Below, piece by piece: positions 10,018 to 19,325 of a stretch of 64,000 nucleotides of DNA. Each line of letters begins with the position of its first letter. The first letter of the stretch is position 1. The notes under the pieces were generated by a model. That model was not told the DNA's origin. It ran no database searches and saw nothing but the letters and a program-made list of their open reading frames with translations. Source of the stretch: Psychrobacter sp. M13 (GTDB taxonomy: Bacteria; Pseudomonadota; Gammaproteobacteria; Pseudomonadales; Moraxellaceae). The stretch spans positions 1,922,001-1,986,000 of the forward strand of contig NZ_CP132194.1 in NCBI RefSeq assembly GCF_030718935.1. The letters run 5' to 3'. A program made the translations under genes and the position numbers.

Positions 10018-11802
10018 ATGGATACCTTGAATATCCTGTACTTAGTCGGTGCATTGCTCATATTTGCCAGTATCATGGCCAGCACTTTATCAGCGCGTTT
10101 GGGTGTGCCGTTATTGCTACTATTTTTGATAGTCGGCATGCTGGCAGGTGAAGACGGTATTTTAGGGATTCAGTTTGCGGAGTATGGTCTCGCAAACTTT
10201 GTTGGACAGGCGGCACTAGCTTGTATTTTGCTTGACGGCGGACTGCGCACCTCGTTTCAGTCGTTTCGAGTTGGCCTGAGGCCTGCGGTGGTGCTGGCGA
10301 CTTGGGGCGTACTAATCACGGTCGTGGTGCTAGGGGTATTCGTCACTTGGCTATTGGATGTGGATTGGCGAATAGGTGTCCTTATGGCGGCTATCGTCGG
10401 CTCAACCGATGCCGCAGCGGTCTTTTCGCTGTTACGTAACGGCGGTGTCAAGCTCAATGATCGGGTACAGGCAACGCTTGAATTAGAGTCAGGCGCAAAC
10501 GACCCCTTTGCCATATTATTAGTGACTGGCCTGATTGCATTGAACGTTGATCCTGCTGGTCAGACAGTCGTGGGATTTTTACTCTTACTATTACAGCAAT
10601 TGGGCTTTGGACTAATAGTCGGCTTGCTGGCTGGGTTTTTGCTGTCCAAATTATTACCTAAGCTGCATCTGCCAGAGGGCATGTATGCCATCCTTATATT
10701 GTCAGCAGGCTTGTCAGTGTTTGCCGCGACTAATCTGATTGGCGGTAGTGGCTTTTTGGCGATATATTTAGCTGGGGTTATCATTGGCAATCACAAAGCA
10801 CACTCGACTGAGCATGTTTTGCGAGTGATGGATAGCTTTGCATGGTTATCACAGGCCGTATTATTCGTAGTGCTTGGCTTGCTGGTCACCCCTTTTAATG
10901 TGTTAGATGTCTGGTATTACTCTGTTGCGATTGTGGCCTTTATGATTTTGGTCGCCCGCCCTATCGCGGTTTATACCAGCGTCAAACCTTTTAAATTCAA
11001 AGACCGCGAAATAGGCTTTATCTCTTGGGTAGGCTTGCGTGGCGCTGTACCGATTACCCTTGCTATTTTGCCTGTGATGGCAGGGGTTGATGATGCCTTT
11101 ATGCTCTTTGATATTGCCTTTGGCGTTGTGGTGTTGTCTCTAATATTACAAGGTACCACCATTCCCCTCATGGCAACCCTATTTAAAGTGCGTATTCCTG
11201 CCAATAACGAACCTAAAGAAGAGCACGAAGTTTGGGTATCGGACAAGGCCAGCATCACGCTTTACGAGTTTGAGGTGCAATCGGGCGCGTTTGCTATTGG
11301 TCGCCATCCCAAAGTCATATCCAATCGAGTCAGTCCTGATGAAATCAGTGTGTTCGCTTTGGTGCGCCAGCAAAAATTAGTAACCGTTACAGAGGATACC
11401 CAGCTAAAGTTTGGCGACCATGTCTGGTATGCCATGCAAAGTAATCATGCTCGTCCAATCGCACAAATATTCAATGATACTAAGCTTGATCGCCGCGCTA
11501 TCGATGACTTTTATGGCGACTGGTTATTATCTCCGAGTGTCAAGCTTGGCGACTTACCGTTTTTTACTGGGGTTATGCAATCAGAGTCGCTGGTCACTCG
11601 GCTTAGGTCTAAGACTGATGATGACGCGACTATTATGTGGCAGCAAACCGTAGCTGAATATGTGACCGCAAGTTTAGACGTTAAGCCCGTCTCAGGTGAC
11701 ACCGTCGCTATTAATGACGAATGGTCACTAGTTATCAAGGAGCTGGATGACAAAGGCGGTCTGCGAACTATCGGTCTCAAACGTGAGGAGGCCGTTAAAT
11801 AG
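10018..11802 (+). CDS. nhaP2: potassium/proton antiporter, CvrA/NhaP2 type
   Basis: An inner-membrane CPA1 monovalent cation/proton antiporter involved in K+ and volume or pH balance. The first 390 residues hold about 12-13 membrane helices, with conserved GSTDAAAVFSLLR, LELESGANDPFAILL (the acidic transport site) and GLRGAVPITLAILP. A cytoplasmic RCK_C (TrkA-C) domain follows (about 410-480: RQQKLVTVTEDTQLKFGDHV) and then a C-terminal CorC/HlyC-like domain to residue 594. This domain order and length match CvrA/NhaP2. The gene stands alone downstream of the decayed LysR fragment. Confidence 0.93.
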   Translation: MDTLNILYLVGALLIFASIMASTLSARLGVPLLLLFLIVGMLAGEDGILGIQFAEYGLANFVGQAALACILLDGGLRTSFQSFRVGLRPAVVLATWGVLITVVVLGVFVTWLLDVDWRIGVLMAAIVGSTDAAAVFSLLRNGGVKLNDRVQATLELESGANDPFAILLVTGLIALNVDPAGQTVVGFLLLLLQQLGFGLIVGLLAGFLLSKLLPKLHLPEGMYAILILSAGLSVFAATNLIGGSGFLAIYLAGVIIGNHKAHSTEHVLRVMDSFAWLSQAVLFVVLGLLVTPFNVLDVWYYSVAIVAFMILVARPIAVYTSVKPFKFKDREIGFISWVGLRGAVPITLAILPVMAGVDDAFMLFDIAFGVVVLSLILQGTTIPLMATLFKVRIPANNEPKEEHEVWVSDKASITLYEFEVQSGAFAIGRHPKVISNRVSPDEISVFALVRQQKLVTVTEDTQLKFGDHVWYAMQSNHARPIAQIFNDTKLDRRAIDDFYGDWLLSPSVKLGDLPFFTGVMQSESLVTRLRSKTDDDATIMWQQTVAEYVTASLDVKPVSGDTVAINDEWSLVIKELDDKGGLRTIGLKREEAVK

Positions 11803-11829
11803 TTATGGCGAGTTAGTGTGAAATATCTG

Positions 11830-12354
11830 TTAGTGCTTTTTGGTATCACCAACTACTTTGTCCATAAGGGCAAATAACAATCCAGACAACACAAAGGTCA
11901 TATGAATAATGACTTTCCACATTAACTTATCAGCTTCACCTTCGCTTATCTCATTAGATATATTCATAAATGATTTTAAGAGATCGATTGCCGAGATAGC
12001 GACAATAGCGCCAATTACTTTTAACTTTAGACCAGAAAAATCTATCTTACCCATCCAAGCAGGTCGATCATCATGCTCGCCCGTATCAATTTTTGAGACA
12101 AAAATCTCATAGCCACTAAAGATAATAATGAGCAGTAAACTGGCAACTAAAGCAATATCGACTAATATTAGAATACCAACAATAACGTCAGCTTCGGTCG
12201 AAACAAAGATATCGGCGATCATATACCATAATTTTTGGATAAATTTGATGAATAGTAAAATGATGCCTAATACCAAACCTAGATAAAAAGGAGCTAGTAT
12301 CCAACGACTATTAAAAATCGTTTTCTCCAGTGATAACTCAATTTTCTTCAACAT
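11830..12354 (-). CDS. UPF0114 (YqhA) family membrane protein
   Basis: A 174-residue protein with about four membrane helices and the family pattern: LEKTIFNSRWILAPFYLGL near the start, a helix with VDIALVASLLLIIIFSGYE, the loop WMGKIDFSGLKLKVIGAIVAIS and a last helix near the C-terminus. It ends 27 bases from the convergent antiporter gene. Its function is unknown; the family is broadly conserved in proteobacteria. Confidence 0.92.
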   Translation of the reverse strand: MLKKIELSLEKTIFNSRWILAPFYLGLVLGIILLFIKFIQKLWYMIADIFVSTEADVIVGILILVDIALVASLLLIIIFSGYEIFVSKIDTGEHDDRPAWMGKIDFSGLKLKVIGAIVAISAIDLLKSFMNISNEISEGEADKLMWKVIIHMTFVLSGLLFALMDKVVGDTKKH

Positions 12355-12446
12355 CTTGTACTCTTAGAGATTTGATAGGTGTCGATTATAATAGTATTTT
12401 TTTTGTTAGTCGTGGCATTTGCAATAATAATTGGCAATAACATCAT

Positions 12447-13643
12447 CTAACGTAACCTAGCAAAGCGTTTTATCATAAATAGTATTAGCATTAGAGCTAA
12501 AGCCGCAATCGCTGCGCCTACAAAACCGATAAAAGGCAGCGTCAGGTGGGTGACCGTATAGCCACCAATCAGTGCGCCTGCGCCAATACCCAGATTGATA
12601 ATACCTGAGAACATCGCCATCACCACATCTTGAGCATTTTTATCGATTATAATGACTTTTGCCTGAACGGCAAGTATCAGTAGCATCAGCACAGTGCCCC
12701 AAATCATTGCAATTGCACTCAACAGCCATATCGAGGTCACCACCCATAATAGGACAAGCATCGACAGCGCTAACAATAGCGAAGATATGACGAGTAAGGT
12801 TTGACTCGATCCCTCACCCCACCGGCTAAACAACACGCTGCCAATAAGCCCTGCCCCGCCAAATACTAATAGCATTAAGGTCACTGAGCTTTCACTAATA
12901 AATCCCACCTCCCGCATAAAAGGCTCGATATAAGAATAAGCAGTATAGTGAGCGGTAAATGCCAGTAAAATAAATAAGTACAGTCCCACTAACAAAGGAT
13001 TCTTGAGCAGCTCTGGCACTTTTTTATAATCACCGTCAAACTGACTGGGCAAAGTCGGTAACAGCTTAGCCTGCAGGATAAAAATAATAAGCGCCATAAC
13101 GCCGATACCCGCAAAAGTAGTCCGCCAACCGAACCATTGCCCGATCAAGCGCCCTATAGGTACGCCAAGTACCATAGCTAATGAGGTGCCCATAGCTATG
13201 ACACTTAGTGCTAGCGCTCCTTTACCTTTGGGTGCTACGCGCAGGGCTATGGCTGCGGTAATCGACCAAAATATCGCATGCGCTGAGGCCGCACCGATAC
13301 GGCTGATCATCAATATCTCAAAATTCCACGCAAAAACAGTCAGCACATGGCTGGCGATAAATACTACAAATACTGCTAGCAGTAAGCGTTTGCGCTCAAG
13401 CTTACCTGTCAATAACATCAGTGGTAGTGACAAGGCAGCGACGATCCAAGCATACAAGGTCAACATCCACCCTGTCTCGGCCGTAGTAATAGAAAAGTCT
13501 TGCGCGATATCGGTCAACAGCGCTACAGGAACGAACTCTGTGGTATTGATCACAAATGCGCTAATGCCCATTAATATAACTCGAAAATATTGGGTTCGGC
13601 GAGAGTCTGGCTGGGCTTGGACAGTAGGTTTCATAACGTTCAA
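12447..13643 (-). CDS. sotB: MFS exporter, SotB-like (sugar efflux family)
   Basis: A 398-residue inner-membrane protein with 12 predicted helices. The N-terminal motif GISAFVINTTEFVPVALLTDIAQDF is typical of the SotB/YdeA/AraJ subfamily of drug:H+ antiporter 1 exporters, and the loop LTGKLERKRLLL is the motif A region. In E. coli SotB exports arabinose and IPTG; the substrate here is unknown. The gene is transcribed alone, away from mtfA. Confidence 0.85.
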   Translation of the reverse strand: MNVMKPTVQAQPDSRRTQYFRVILMGISAFVINTTEFVPVALLTDIAQDFSITTAETGWMLTLYAWIVAALSLPLMLLTGKLERKRLLLAVFVVFIASHVLTVFAWNFEILMISRIGAASAHAIFWSITAAIALRVAPKGKGALALSVIAMGTSLAMVLGVPIGRLIGQWFGWRTTFAGIGVMALIIFILQAKLLPTLPSQFDGDYKKVPELLKNPLLVGLYLFILLAFTAHYTAYSYIEPFMREVGFISESSVTLMLLVFGGAGLIGSVLFSRWGEGSSQTLLVISSLLLALSMLVLLWVVTSIWLLSAIAMIWGTVLMLLILAVQAKVIIIDKNAQDVVMAMFSGIINLGIGAGALIGGYTVTHLTLPFIGFVGAAIAALALMLILFMIKRFARLR

Positions 13644-13846
13644 TTTAAGTTGTGCTTATACAGTATGACTAAGGCAAAATGGCTATAACGACTTCACTAT
13701 ACAAGGAGATAATTTATGTGCGTAGTATAAAGATTATTACGCAAATTATTAACCCTATAGCCGTCAATACCTCGAATGATAACAACAAATACTTTAAGTG
13801 ATTTCAGTCATACTAATACCATTAAACCATCTTAAGGACATAGAGC

Positions 13847-14602
13847 ATGTTTAGCATAATAAAGGACTGGCGCGAACAGCGTATCTTAGATAACAGCCCA
13901 TTTAAACGCGCTGACTGGCAGCAAGCCGCGCAGAAAATTCCGATACTCGATAGATTGACAGAGGACGAGCTCACTCGACTATTTGATTTGGCGACTTTAC
14001 TGCTCGATGATAAATCTTTTAGTGGCGCGCAAGGCTTTGTTATCACCGATAGTGTAAAACGCTCCATTGCTCTACAAGCTTGCCTGCCTATCTTAAATCT
14101 GAGCCTTGAGTGGTATGCAGGCTGGTCGTCTATTATTATCTACCCAGGCGCTTTTAAGAACGATAGTACGACTATCGATGAGATGGGCATCGTCCATCAA
14201 AACAGTCATAGCCGTAGCGGCGAGGCATGGCTACGTGGTCCTGTGATTCTGTCATGGAGTGATGCCAAGCACTCAGGCGAGCGCGATGGTCATAACGTGG
14301 TGATTCATGAGTTTGTGCATAAGCTCGATATGTTGAACGGTCGCGCTAATGGCTTTCCGCCGCTACAGCCTGATATGGATGCCAGTCGCTGGACGCAGAC
14401 TATGGAGCACGGTTTTGCGGACTTTCAAAAGCATCGTAAGGCGGGACTCGATCGTTATGGCGCGACCAATCCAGCAGAGTTCTTTGCGGTATTGAGCGAA
14501 GTGTTTTTTGAAACGCCAAGTAAGTTGGTTGATGCTTATCCTGAGATTTATGCGATTATGGTAAAGTTTTTTCGGCAAGATCCGCTTGAGTCAGCTATTT
14601 AG
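13847..14602 (+). CDS. mtfA: MtfA-like zinc-dependent peptidase
   Basis: A 251-residue soluble protein of the DUF980/MtfA family. The zinc site HEFVHKLDMLNG (HExxH) lies near residue 155, and the downstream AEFFAVLSEVFFETP supplies the third ligand (Glu). The flanking sequence RGPVILSWSDAKHSGERDGHNVVIHE matches MtfA. In E. coli MtfA is an aminopeptidase that binds the Mlc repressor and so affects glucose PTS expression; whether Mlc exists here cannot be seen. The start at 13847 is supported by AAGGA just upstream. Confidence 0.93.
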   Translation: MFSIIKDWREQRILDNSPFKRADWQQAAQKIPILDRLTEDELTRLFDLATLLLDDKSFSGAQGFVITDSVKRSIALQACLPILNLSLEWYAGWSSIIIYPGAFKNDSTTIDEMGIVHQNSHSRSGEAWLRGPVILSWSDAKHSGERDGHNVVIHEFVHKLDMLNGRANGFPPLQPDMDASRWTQTMEHGFADFQKHRKAGLDRYGATNPAEFFAVLSEVFFETPSKLVDAYPEIYAIMVKFFRQDPLESAI

Positions 14603-14802
14603 CCATGCAATTTTTACAATTGTAAATAAATGTAAAAACCGATAAATGATACGATTTTTCTGATAAAAAACCTACAGATACAAAAAGATAGGTGTATAGT
14701 TGAGGTTAACTTAATGAGACGACTATGTAATTTATCTTATTAAGCTTCGGATAGTAACCTATTTATTTTAACTATCACTTCAGTTTCTTTACAAGGATTC
14801 GT

Positions 14803-16326
14803 ATGAGACATACTGCAACCGCCCTTATAGCAGCCATGGCCATTTGTGCCAGTGCAACTGCTCTCGCTTCAAGCCATCGTGAAGCCCCTTCTATTACTAA
14901 ATCGCCAAAAGTCGACGCTACTGACCTATATATGTTCAATAGTTATGAGAATGGCCGACAAGATTATGTCACCATTATCGCTAACTATCTGCCATTGCAG
15001 GATGCTTATGGCGGACCTAATTATTTCTCACTCGATGACGATGCTCTGTATGAAATCCATGTCGATAACAACGGCGATGCGGTCGAGGACATCACTTTCC
15101 AGTTTAGATTTACTCAACAGCTAAATAGCATTGAGCTTGATACTGATGGCGATCCAAGTACAGCAAAGGTTGCAGTACCTCTTGTTAACATTGGCAACGC
15201 TACTATGCCAGGTAACGTACAAACCAATGAGAGCTATGCTATCAACATGGTCAAAGGCGATCGACGCAGTACCGATCGTACCGCTTTAGGTAGCTATCAA
15301 AAGCCTTTTGATTACATCGGTACTAAGTCTTTCCCAAATGATAGCTATCCAGCCTATGCGAATGGCTTTGTTAAAACCCTAGATATGGGCAGCTGCGCAA
15401 ATGGAAAAATGGGTAAAGTATTCGTCGGTCAACGCGCTGAGAGCTTCGCTATTGATTTGGGTAGAGTGTTCGATCTTATCAATCTAGACCCAGTCGGCAG
15501 TCGCGACGGTGGCACCAATATCTTAGCTAACAAAAACGTAACCTCTATCGCTATGGAAGTGCCAAAATCCTGTCTAGTTAACTCAACGCTAGCAGTAGAC
15601 TCAGACGGTAATGGCAGCTTAGATAAAGTTGATCCTGTGATTGGCGCTTGGACGACTGCGAGCGTACGTCAAGCCACTTTAGTGAATCCATCGCCTGAAT
15701 CTGGTATTAGCACGACAACCAAAAAAGGTGGCGCTTGGACGCAAGTGTCAAGACTAGGTATGCCACTGGTCAATGAAGTGGTTATCGGACTCAAAGATAA
15801 AGACAAATTTAATGCCTCAGAGCCAAAAGACGATGTGGATAAATTTAAGGATTACGTCTTCTATCCTACGCTTCCTAAATTAATTGAGATATTATTCGCA
15901 GATAAAGGGGTAGTAGCACCTACTAACTTCCCGCGTCAAGATCTAGTCACAGCGTTTTTAACAGGTGTACCCACTATTAATAAACCTGCTAATGCGAATC
16001 AAGTACCTGGAGATATGCTGCGCCTAAATACTAGTATTGCTACCAAACCTGCTAATAATCAAGATGATTTAGGGGTGATTGCTGGTGATAATGCAGGATT
16101 CCCGAATGGTCGCCGACCTGGTGATGATGTCACTGATGTCTCATTACGAGTAGCTATGGGTAAGCTGTGTAAACTCAATATTTCCTGCGTGTCTGATGAC
16201 GCTCCTGCTGGTGACTTTCCATACACTGATCGTGTCCGCAAAACAGCCGCTGAGTTTGATTCAGTCTTTCCGTATCTAAGAACGCCTAACCCAGGCGCTA
16301 CAGATACTAACTCAAACGTTTCATAA
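14803..16326 (+). CDS. secreted DUF4331 domain protein
   Basis: A 507-residue protein with a clear signal peptide (MRHTATALIAAMAICASATA, cleaved near residue 22-23). The mature chain starts with the DUF4331 hallmark SSHREAPSITKSPKVDATDL. It has the expected VDNNGDAVEDITFQFRF strand and an RIGRPLVNE-like segment (SRLGMPLVNEVVIGLKDKD). Residues 266-277 (DSDGNGSLDKVD) form an EF-hand-like calcium loop. It is the first gene of a tight unit (lipoprotein 22 bases downstream, then TPR and HupE-like genes), suggesting an extracytoplasmic role with them. AAGGA precedes the ATG. No function is established for the family. Confidence 0.9.
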   Translation: MRHTATALIAAMAICASATALASSHREAPSITKSPKVDATDLYMFNSYENGRQDYVTIIANYLPLQDAYGGPNYFSLDDDALYEIHVDNNGDAVEDITFQFRFTQQLNSIELDTDGDPSTAKVAVPLVNIGNATMPGNVQTNESYAINMVKGDRRSTDRTALGSYQKPFDYIGTKSFPNDSYPAYANGFVKTLDMGSCANGKMGKVFVGQRAESFAIDLGRVFDLINLDPVGSRDGGTNILANKNVTSIAMEVPKSCLVNSTLAVDSDGNGSLDKVDPVIGAWTTASVRQATLVNPSPESGISTTTKKGGAWTQVSRLGMPLVNEVVIGLKDKDKFNASEPKDDVDKFKDYVFYPTLPKLIEILFADKGVVAPTNFPRQDLVTAFLTGVPTINKPANANQVPGDMLRLNTSIATKPANNQDDLGVIAGDNAGFPNGRRPGDDVTDVSLRVAMGKLCKLNISCVSDDAPAGDFPYTDRVRKTAAEFDSVFPYLRTPNPGATDTNSNVS

Positions 16327-16348
16327 GCCTCATTTAAGGAGAAACAAA

Positions 16349-16624
16349 ATGCGTTATATATGTTTAGCCGTATTGATAGCAGGATCAGTGGCGCTTACCG
16401 GTTGTTTTGGTGATGACGACGATGATGGATTCAATAGTCAAAACATTGGCGAGGTGGCTATAGACCAAGCAAAAGCGGTACAAGCTGCCAGTCAAGTCGA
16501 AGCCGTTATTGCGGCCAGTCGCAATTTAGATACCGACGAGCCGCAAGATATCAGCCGTATTGTACTACCTGAGGCGAACCTAGCTGAGCCTGTTGTCGTT
16601 ACTGGCGCTAATGCTTCATTATAA
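16349..16624 (+). CDS. small secreted lipoprotein, unknown function
   Basis: 91 residues with a type II signal sequence: MRYICLAVLIAGSVALTGC, with lipobox LTGC and Cys19 as the lipidation site. Residue +2 is Phe, not Asp, predicting outer-membrane sorting. The mature part begins with five consecutive Asp residues (GDDDDDGF), a possible metal-binding patch, then is Ala/Gln/Glu-rich and probably helical. AAGGAG upstream supports the start. It lies 22 bases after the DUF4331 gene and is followed by a hairpin. I do not recognise a family. Confidence 0.75.
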   Translation: MRYICLAVLIAGSVALTGCFGDDDDDGFNSQNIGEVAIDQAKAVQAASQVEAVIAASRNLDTDEPQDISRIVLPEANLAEPVVVTGANASL

Positions 16625-16641
16625 TTTAAGCTTAATTAAAT

Positions 16642-16677
16642 AAAACACCTGATCATGCAAATGATTGGGTGTTTGTT
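16642..16677 (+). terminator. hairpin with T-rich tail after the lipoprotein gene
   Basis: AAACACC pairs with GGTGTTT across an imperfect extension (ATCAT/ATGAT), with a GCAA loop and a T-rich tail. It may partly end transcription between the lipoprotein and TPR genes, giving the unit two expression levels. Confidence 0.65.
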
Positions 16678-16684
16678 TATCAGC

Positions 16685-16716
16685 AGTGCTCATTTGTGAA
16701 TGCTCAACACGCCCTT
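16685..16716. repeat. half copy of the GTGTTGAACATTC inverted repeat
   Basis: GTGAATGCTCAACACGCCCT at 16696-16715 matches the right arm of the palindrome at 46947-47000 except for one base, and the CAGTGC upstream of both also agrees. Here the left arm is absent. The repeat ends just before the ribosome binding site of the TPR gene. Confidence 0.7.
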
Positions 16717-16729
16717 ATGGAGATACCTT

Positions 16730-18103
16730 ATGCGCAGAATAAAATGCATGCATAGAATCAACTGTCCTATTGGCTTGGCTCTGATATTATCTATAGCTAG
16801 CCTACCGCTATATGCTGCACCCTTTACCCCAGCTAACGATCAACAAATACTAGCGATCCTCCCTACAAACGCAGCGCCTCCTCTTTATAGCAATGCCCAA
16901 AGCTTTTCGACATCGACCAAACCCCTTAATAATATGCAAACCGAGCAGCTTTTAGAGCGTGCTTATCTGCAAGGTGATCCACGAGCGCTAGGGCAAGCAC
17001 AAGCCCATCTCGATCAAACCACCAATCAAGACACTGCAACGCTAATGTTAAAAGCACGGGCGCTGCAATCTGATCATAAATTCGATAAGGCCAAAGATAC
17101 TTTGGAGCAAATATTAGCCAAAGAGCCTAATAACCCCGATGCCCTACTAACCTTATCGTCCTTGCTAGTCGTAGAAGGTCAATACAAACCTGCTATGGAG
17201 CATTGCAAAAAGCTTAATGATAGCTCATTACAAGTCTATCAACTCGCCTGTATGGCGCAGATCCAGACGATGACAGGCCAGCTTGAGCAAGCTAAACAAA
17301 CTTTAAATGCTCTTGCTAGTATCGCATCCGGACTTGACCCCTCTACTGCTCGCTGGATATACCTTATCCAAGCTGATGCCGCTTTGCGTAGTCGAGATAC
17401 CGATCTTGCCGAGCAAGTCTTTAGAGTTATGGATAGCGATACGGTGCCCGCGCTCATGGCGCAAGCAGACTGGCTATTAAAGACGGGGCAATACAGCCAA
17501 GCCCGCCAGCTCCTCCAAGATCATACCGATAAAGACGCACTACTGCTCAGGCTTATTACCGCTCAGCTTAAGCTTAAAGATCCAAAGGCGCAGCAAAATC
17601 TTGCACTTATGAAGGAACGTATGGAGGTCTTACAATTACGTGAAGAGAGCGCTCATATTCGCGAGCAAGCTACTTACGCGCTACTGACTAATCAGCTTGA
17701 CTCAGCACTTGAGCTGGCTCGTGCAAACTGGCAGCAACAGCGTGAGACTGCCGATATTATTCTTTATGCAACCGCTGCCATCAAAACAGGCAGTGACAAG
17801 GATATCGAAGTTATTCAACAGTTTATTACCGATAATAACTATGAGTACCCTGCTCTAGAGCGCGACTTGCGCTTAGGTAAAATCAGTGGCTGCTTAGACT
17901 GTCAAACCTCTGATATTCAAGCTTCTAGCAGATCCGCTTACCGTTCTGACTTTTTTATTCATGATTCATTGAGCAGTCTTTTAAATCTAAAAGCCTTAGG
18001 CACGACTAACGCTATGAATGCTGTTGATCGGCTAGGTACAATAAACCCTATTAATACAGTGCGAGCAGTTAGTCCATTATCTATTAAGGAGATACCACTA
18101 TGA
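16730..18103 (+). CDS. secreted tetratricopeptide-repeat protein
   Basis: The frame opens earlier, but the ATG at 16730 has a ribosome binding site (TATGGAGA) and gives a good signal peptide (GLALILSIASLPLYA, cleavage before APFTP). The product is about 457 residues. From about residue 80 it has TPR-like helical pairs (MLKARALQSDHKFDKAKDTL, ILAKEPNNPDALLTLSSLLV and several weaker repeats to about residue 330). The C-terminal part contains a CLDC pair in SGCLDCQTSD, which could form a disulphide. Its stop overlaps the HupE-like start (ATGA), indicating translational coupling. A scaffold role in the periplasm is inferred. Confidence 0.82.
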   Translation: MRRIKCMHRINCPIGLALILSIASLPLYAAPFTPANDQQILAILPTNAAPPLYSNAQSFSTSTKPLNNMQTEQLLERAYLQGDPRALGQAQAHLDQTTNQDTATLMLKARALQSDHKFDKAKDTLEQILAKEPNNPDALLTLSSLLVVEGQYKPAMEHCKKLNDSSLQVYQLACMAQIQTMTGQLEQAKQTLNALASIASGLDPSTARWIYLIQADAALRSRDTDLAEQVFRVMDSDTVPALMAQADWLLKTGQYSQARQLLQDHTDKDALLLRLITAQLKLKDPKAQQNLALMKERMEVLQLREESAHIREQATYALLTNQLDSALELARANWQQQRETADIILYATAAIKTGSDKDIEVIQQFITDNNYEYPALERDLRLGKISGCLDCQTSDIQASSRSAYRSDFFIHDSLSSLLNLKALGTTNAMNAVDRLGTINPINTVRAVSPLSIKEIPL

Positions 18104-19245
18104 GTGTCTTTTGTAGCCTCATCTGGCGTCATACTTATCGCTACTTAACTTTACTGGTGCTAATACTGACTTGTACGACGCTACAGGCTCACGAAGCCAG
18201 TACCGCTTATCTAAATCTAGAACCCACTAGCGCTGAAAGTGGCGCTGATAATACTTATAATGCTGAATATGAGCTGTCCCTGCGAGATCTCGCACTGCTT
18301 ATCAATATAGATGCCAACAATGACAGTCAAGTCAGCTGGGCTGAGGTGAAGTCCCAATCGACACTGATAGAGCAGCTGATTGGCGCTCAAGTCAAGCTTA
18401 GTACAGATACCCAAGCTTGCCAACCCACCGACTTTGCGCCGCTTGCGATCAATAATCGCGGCGGTTTTAATTATTTATATACTAATTTCAAACTAAGCTG
18501 CTCAGCACCCATCTCAAGCCTTGACTATCAGGTACTAGCAGGTGTCGATGCCAATCATCGCCTGATCTTGACCCAGATAGAGGGCGGGCTACCCGTGCAA
18601 GTCATGGCAGTGGGACAAAGTCCATTAGGAGCAGCTGCCGATACAGGCTGGCTGGCGACAGCGACTATATTCCTAAAGAGCGGTATTCACCATCTATTGA
18701 TCGGCTGGGATCATCTACTGTTCTTATTTGTGTTACTTATCCCCGCCGTATATTCTCGCAAGGAACATGGATTAGTAGCTGTCAGCAAACCAAAAGCCGC
18801 GCTAGTTGAGGTGTTTTGGATCGCCACCTCATTTACCCTCGCCCATTCCATCACTTTAACACTGGCGGCTCTAGATATCGTCAGTATCCCAGCCGCCTTT
18901 ATCGAGTCTGTCATCGCTCTATCGATAGCCTTTGCTGCGCTCAATAACTTAGTGCCTATGTTACGGGTGCGTGCTATCTATCTAGCGTTTGTGTTTGGCT
19001 TGATTCACGGTTTTGGTTTTGCCAATGTGTTAGTAGATCTACCATTAGCGACCAGCGAGCGTGTATTAGCACTATTGAGCTTCAACGTAGGTATTGAGCT
19101 TGGACAATTAGTATTCATCTTAGTAGTATTCCCGATAGCGCTATTACTACGTCATACGCAGTTTTATAAGATAGCTATATTTTATTTGGGCTCGCTGATT
19201 AGTGTGGCGATAGCTTTATGGTGGTTTGCTGAACGAGCATTTTGA
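18100..19245 (+). CDS. HupE/UreJ-type membrane protein with extracytoplasmic N-terminal domain
   Basis: 381 residues. A signal peptide or signal anchor (residues 8-30, ending in LQAHEAS) precedes a soluble domain of about 150 residues with a canonical EF-hand loop at residues 71-82 (DANNDSQVSWAE). From about residue 185 there are six or seven membrane helices with HHLLIGWDHLLFL and GLIHGFGFANVL, the His/Asp motifs of the HupE/UreJ_2 family. Classic HupE/UreJ proteins carry nickel; this larger version is usually of unknown substrate. It is coupled to the TPR gene by a 4-base overlap and closes the DUF4331 unit before a strong terminator. Confidence 0.88.
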   Translation: MSVFCSLIWRHTYRYLTLLVLILTCTTLQAHEASTAYLNLEPTSAESGADNTYNAEYELSLRDLALLINIDANNDSQVSWAEVKSQSTLIEQLIGAQVKLSTDTQACQPTDFAPLAINNRGGFNYLYTNFKLSCSAPISSLDYQVLAGVDANHRLILTQIEGGLPVQVMAVGQSPLGAAADTGWLATATIFLKSGIHHLLIGWDHLLFLFVLLIPAVYSRKEHGLVAVSKPKAALVEVFWIATSFTLAHSITLTLAALDIVSIPAAFIESVIALSIAFAALNNLVPMLRVRAIYLAFVFGLIHGFGFANVLVDLPLATSERVLALLSFNVGIELGQLVFILVVFPIALLLRHTQFYKIAIFYLGSLISVAIALWWFAERAF

Positions 19246-19280
19246 TAACGGGCTTTAATAAACAAAGATGTCATAACTTG

Positions 19281-19325
19281 AGGGTTAGACTCAGTTTTTT
19301 GTAACTGAATCTAACCCTTTGCTTT
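19281..19325 (+). terminator. intrinsic terminator of the DUF4331-HupE unit
   Basis: AGGGTTAGA...TCTAACCCT stem extended by CAGTT/AACTG, with a short T-rich loop and a T-rich tail. It lies 35 bases after the HupE-like stop codon. Confidence 0.88.

Noticed and set aside
13186..13668. 160-codon plus-strand frame opposite the SotB-like gene
   Set aside because: It is antisense to a clear 12-helix exporter and has low-complexity composition typical of a mirrored membrane gene.
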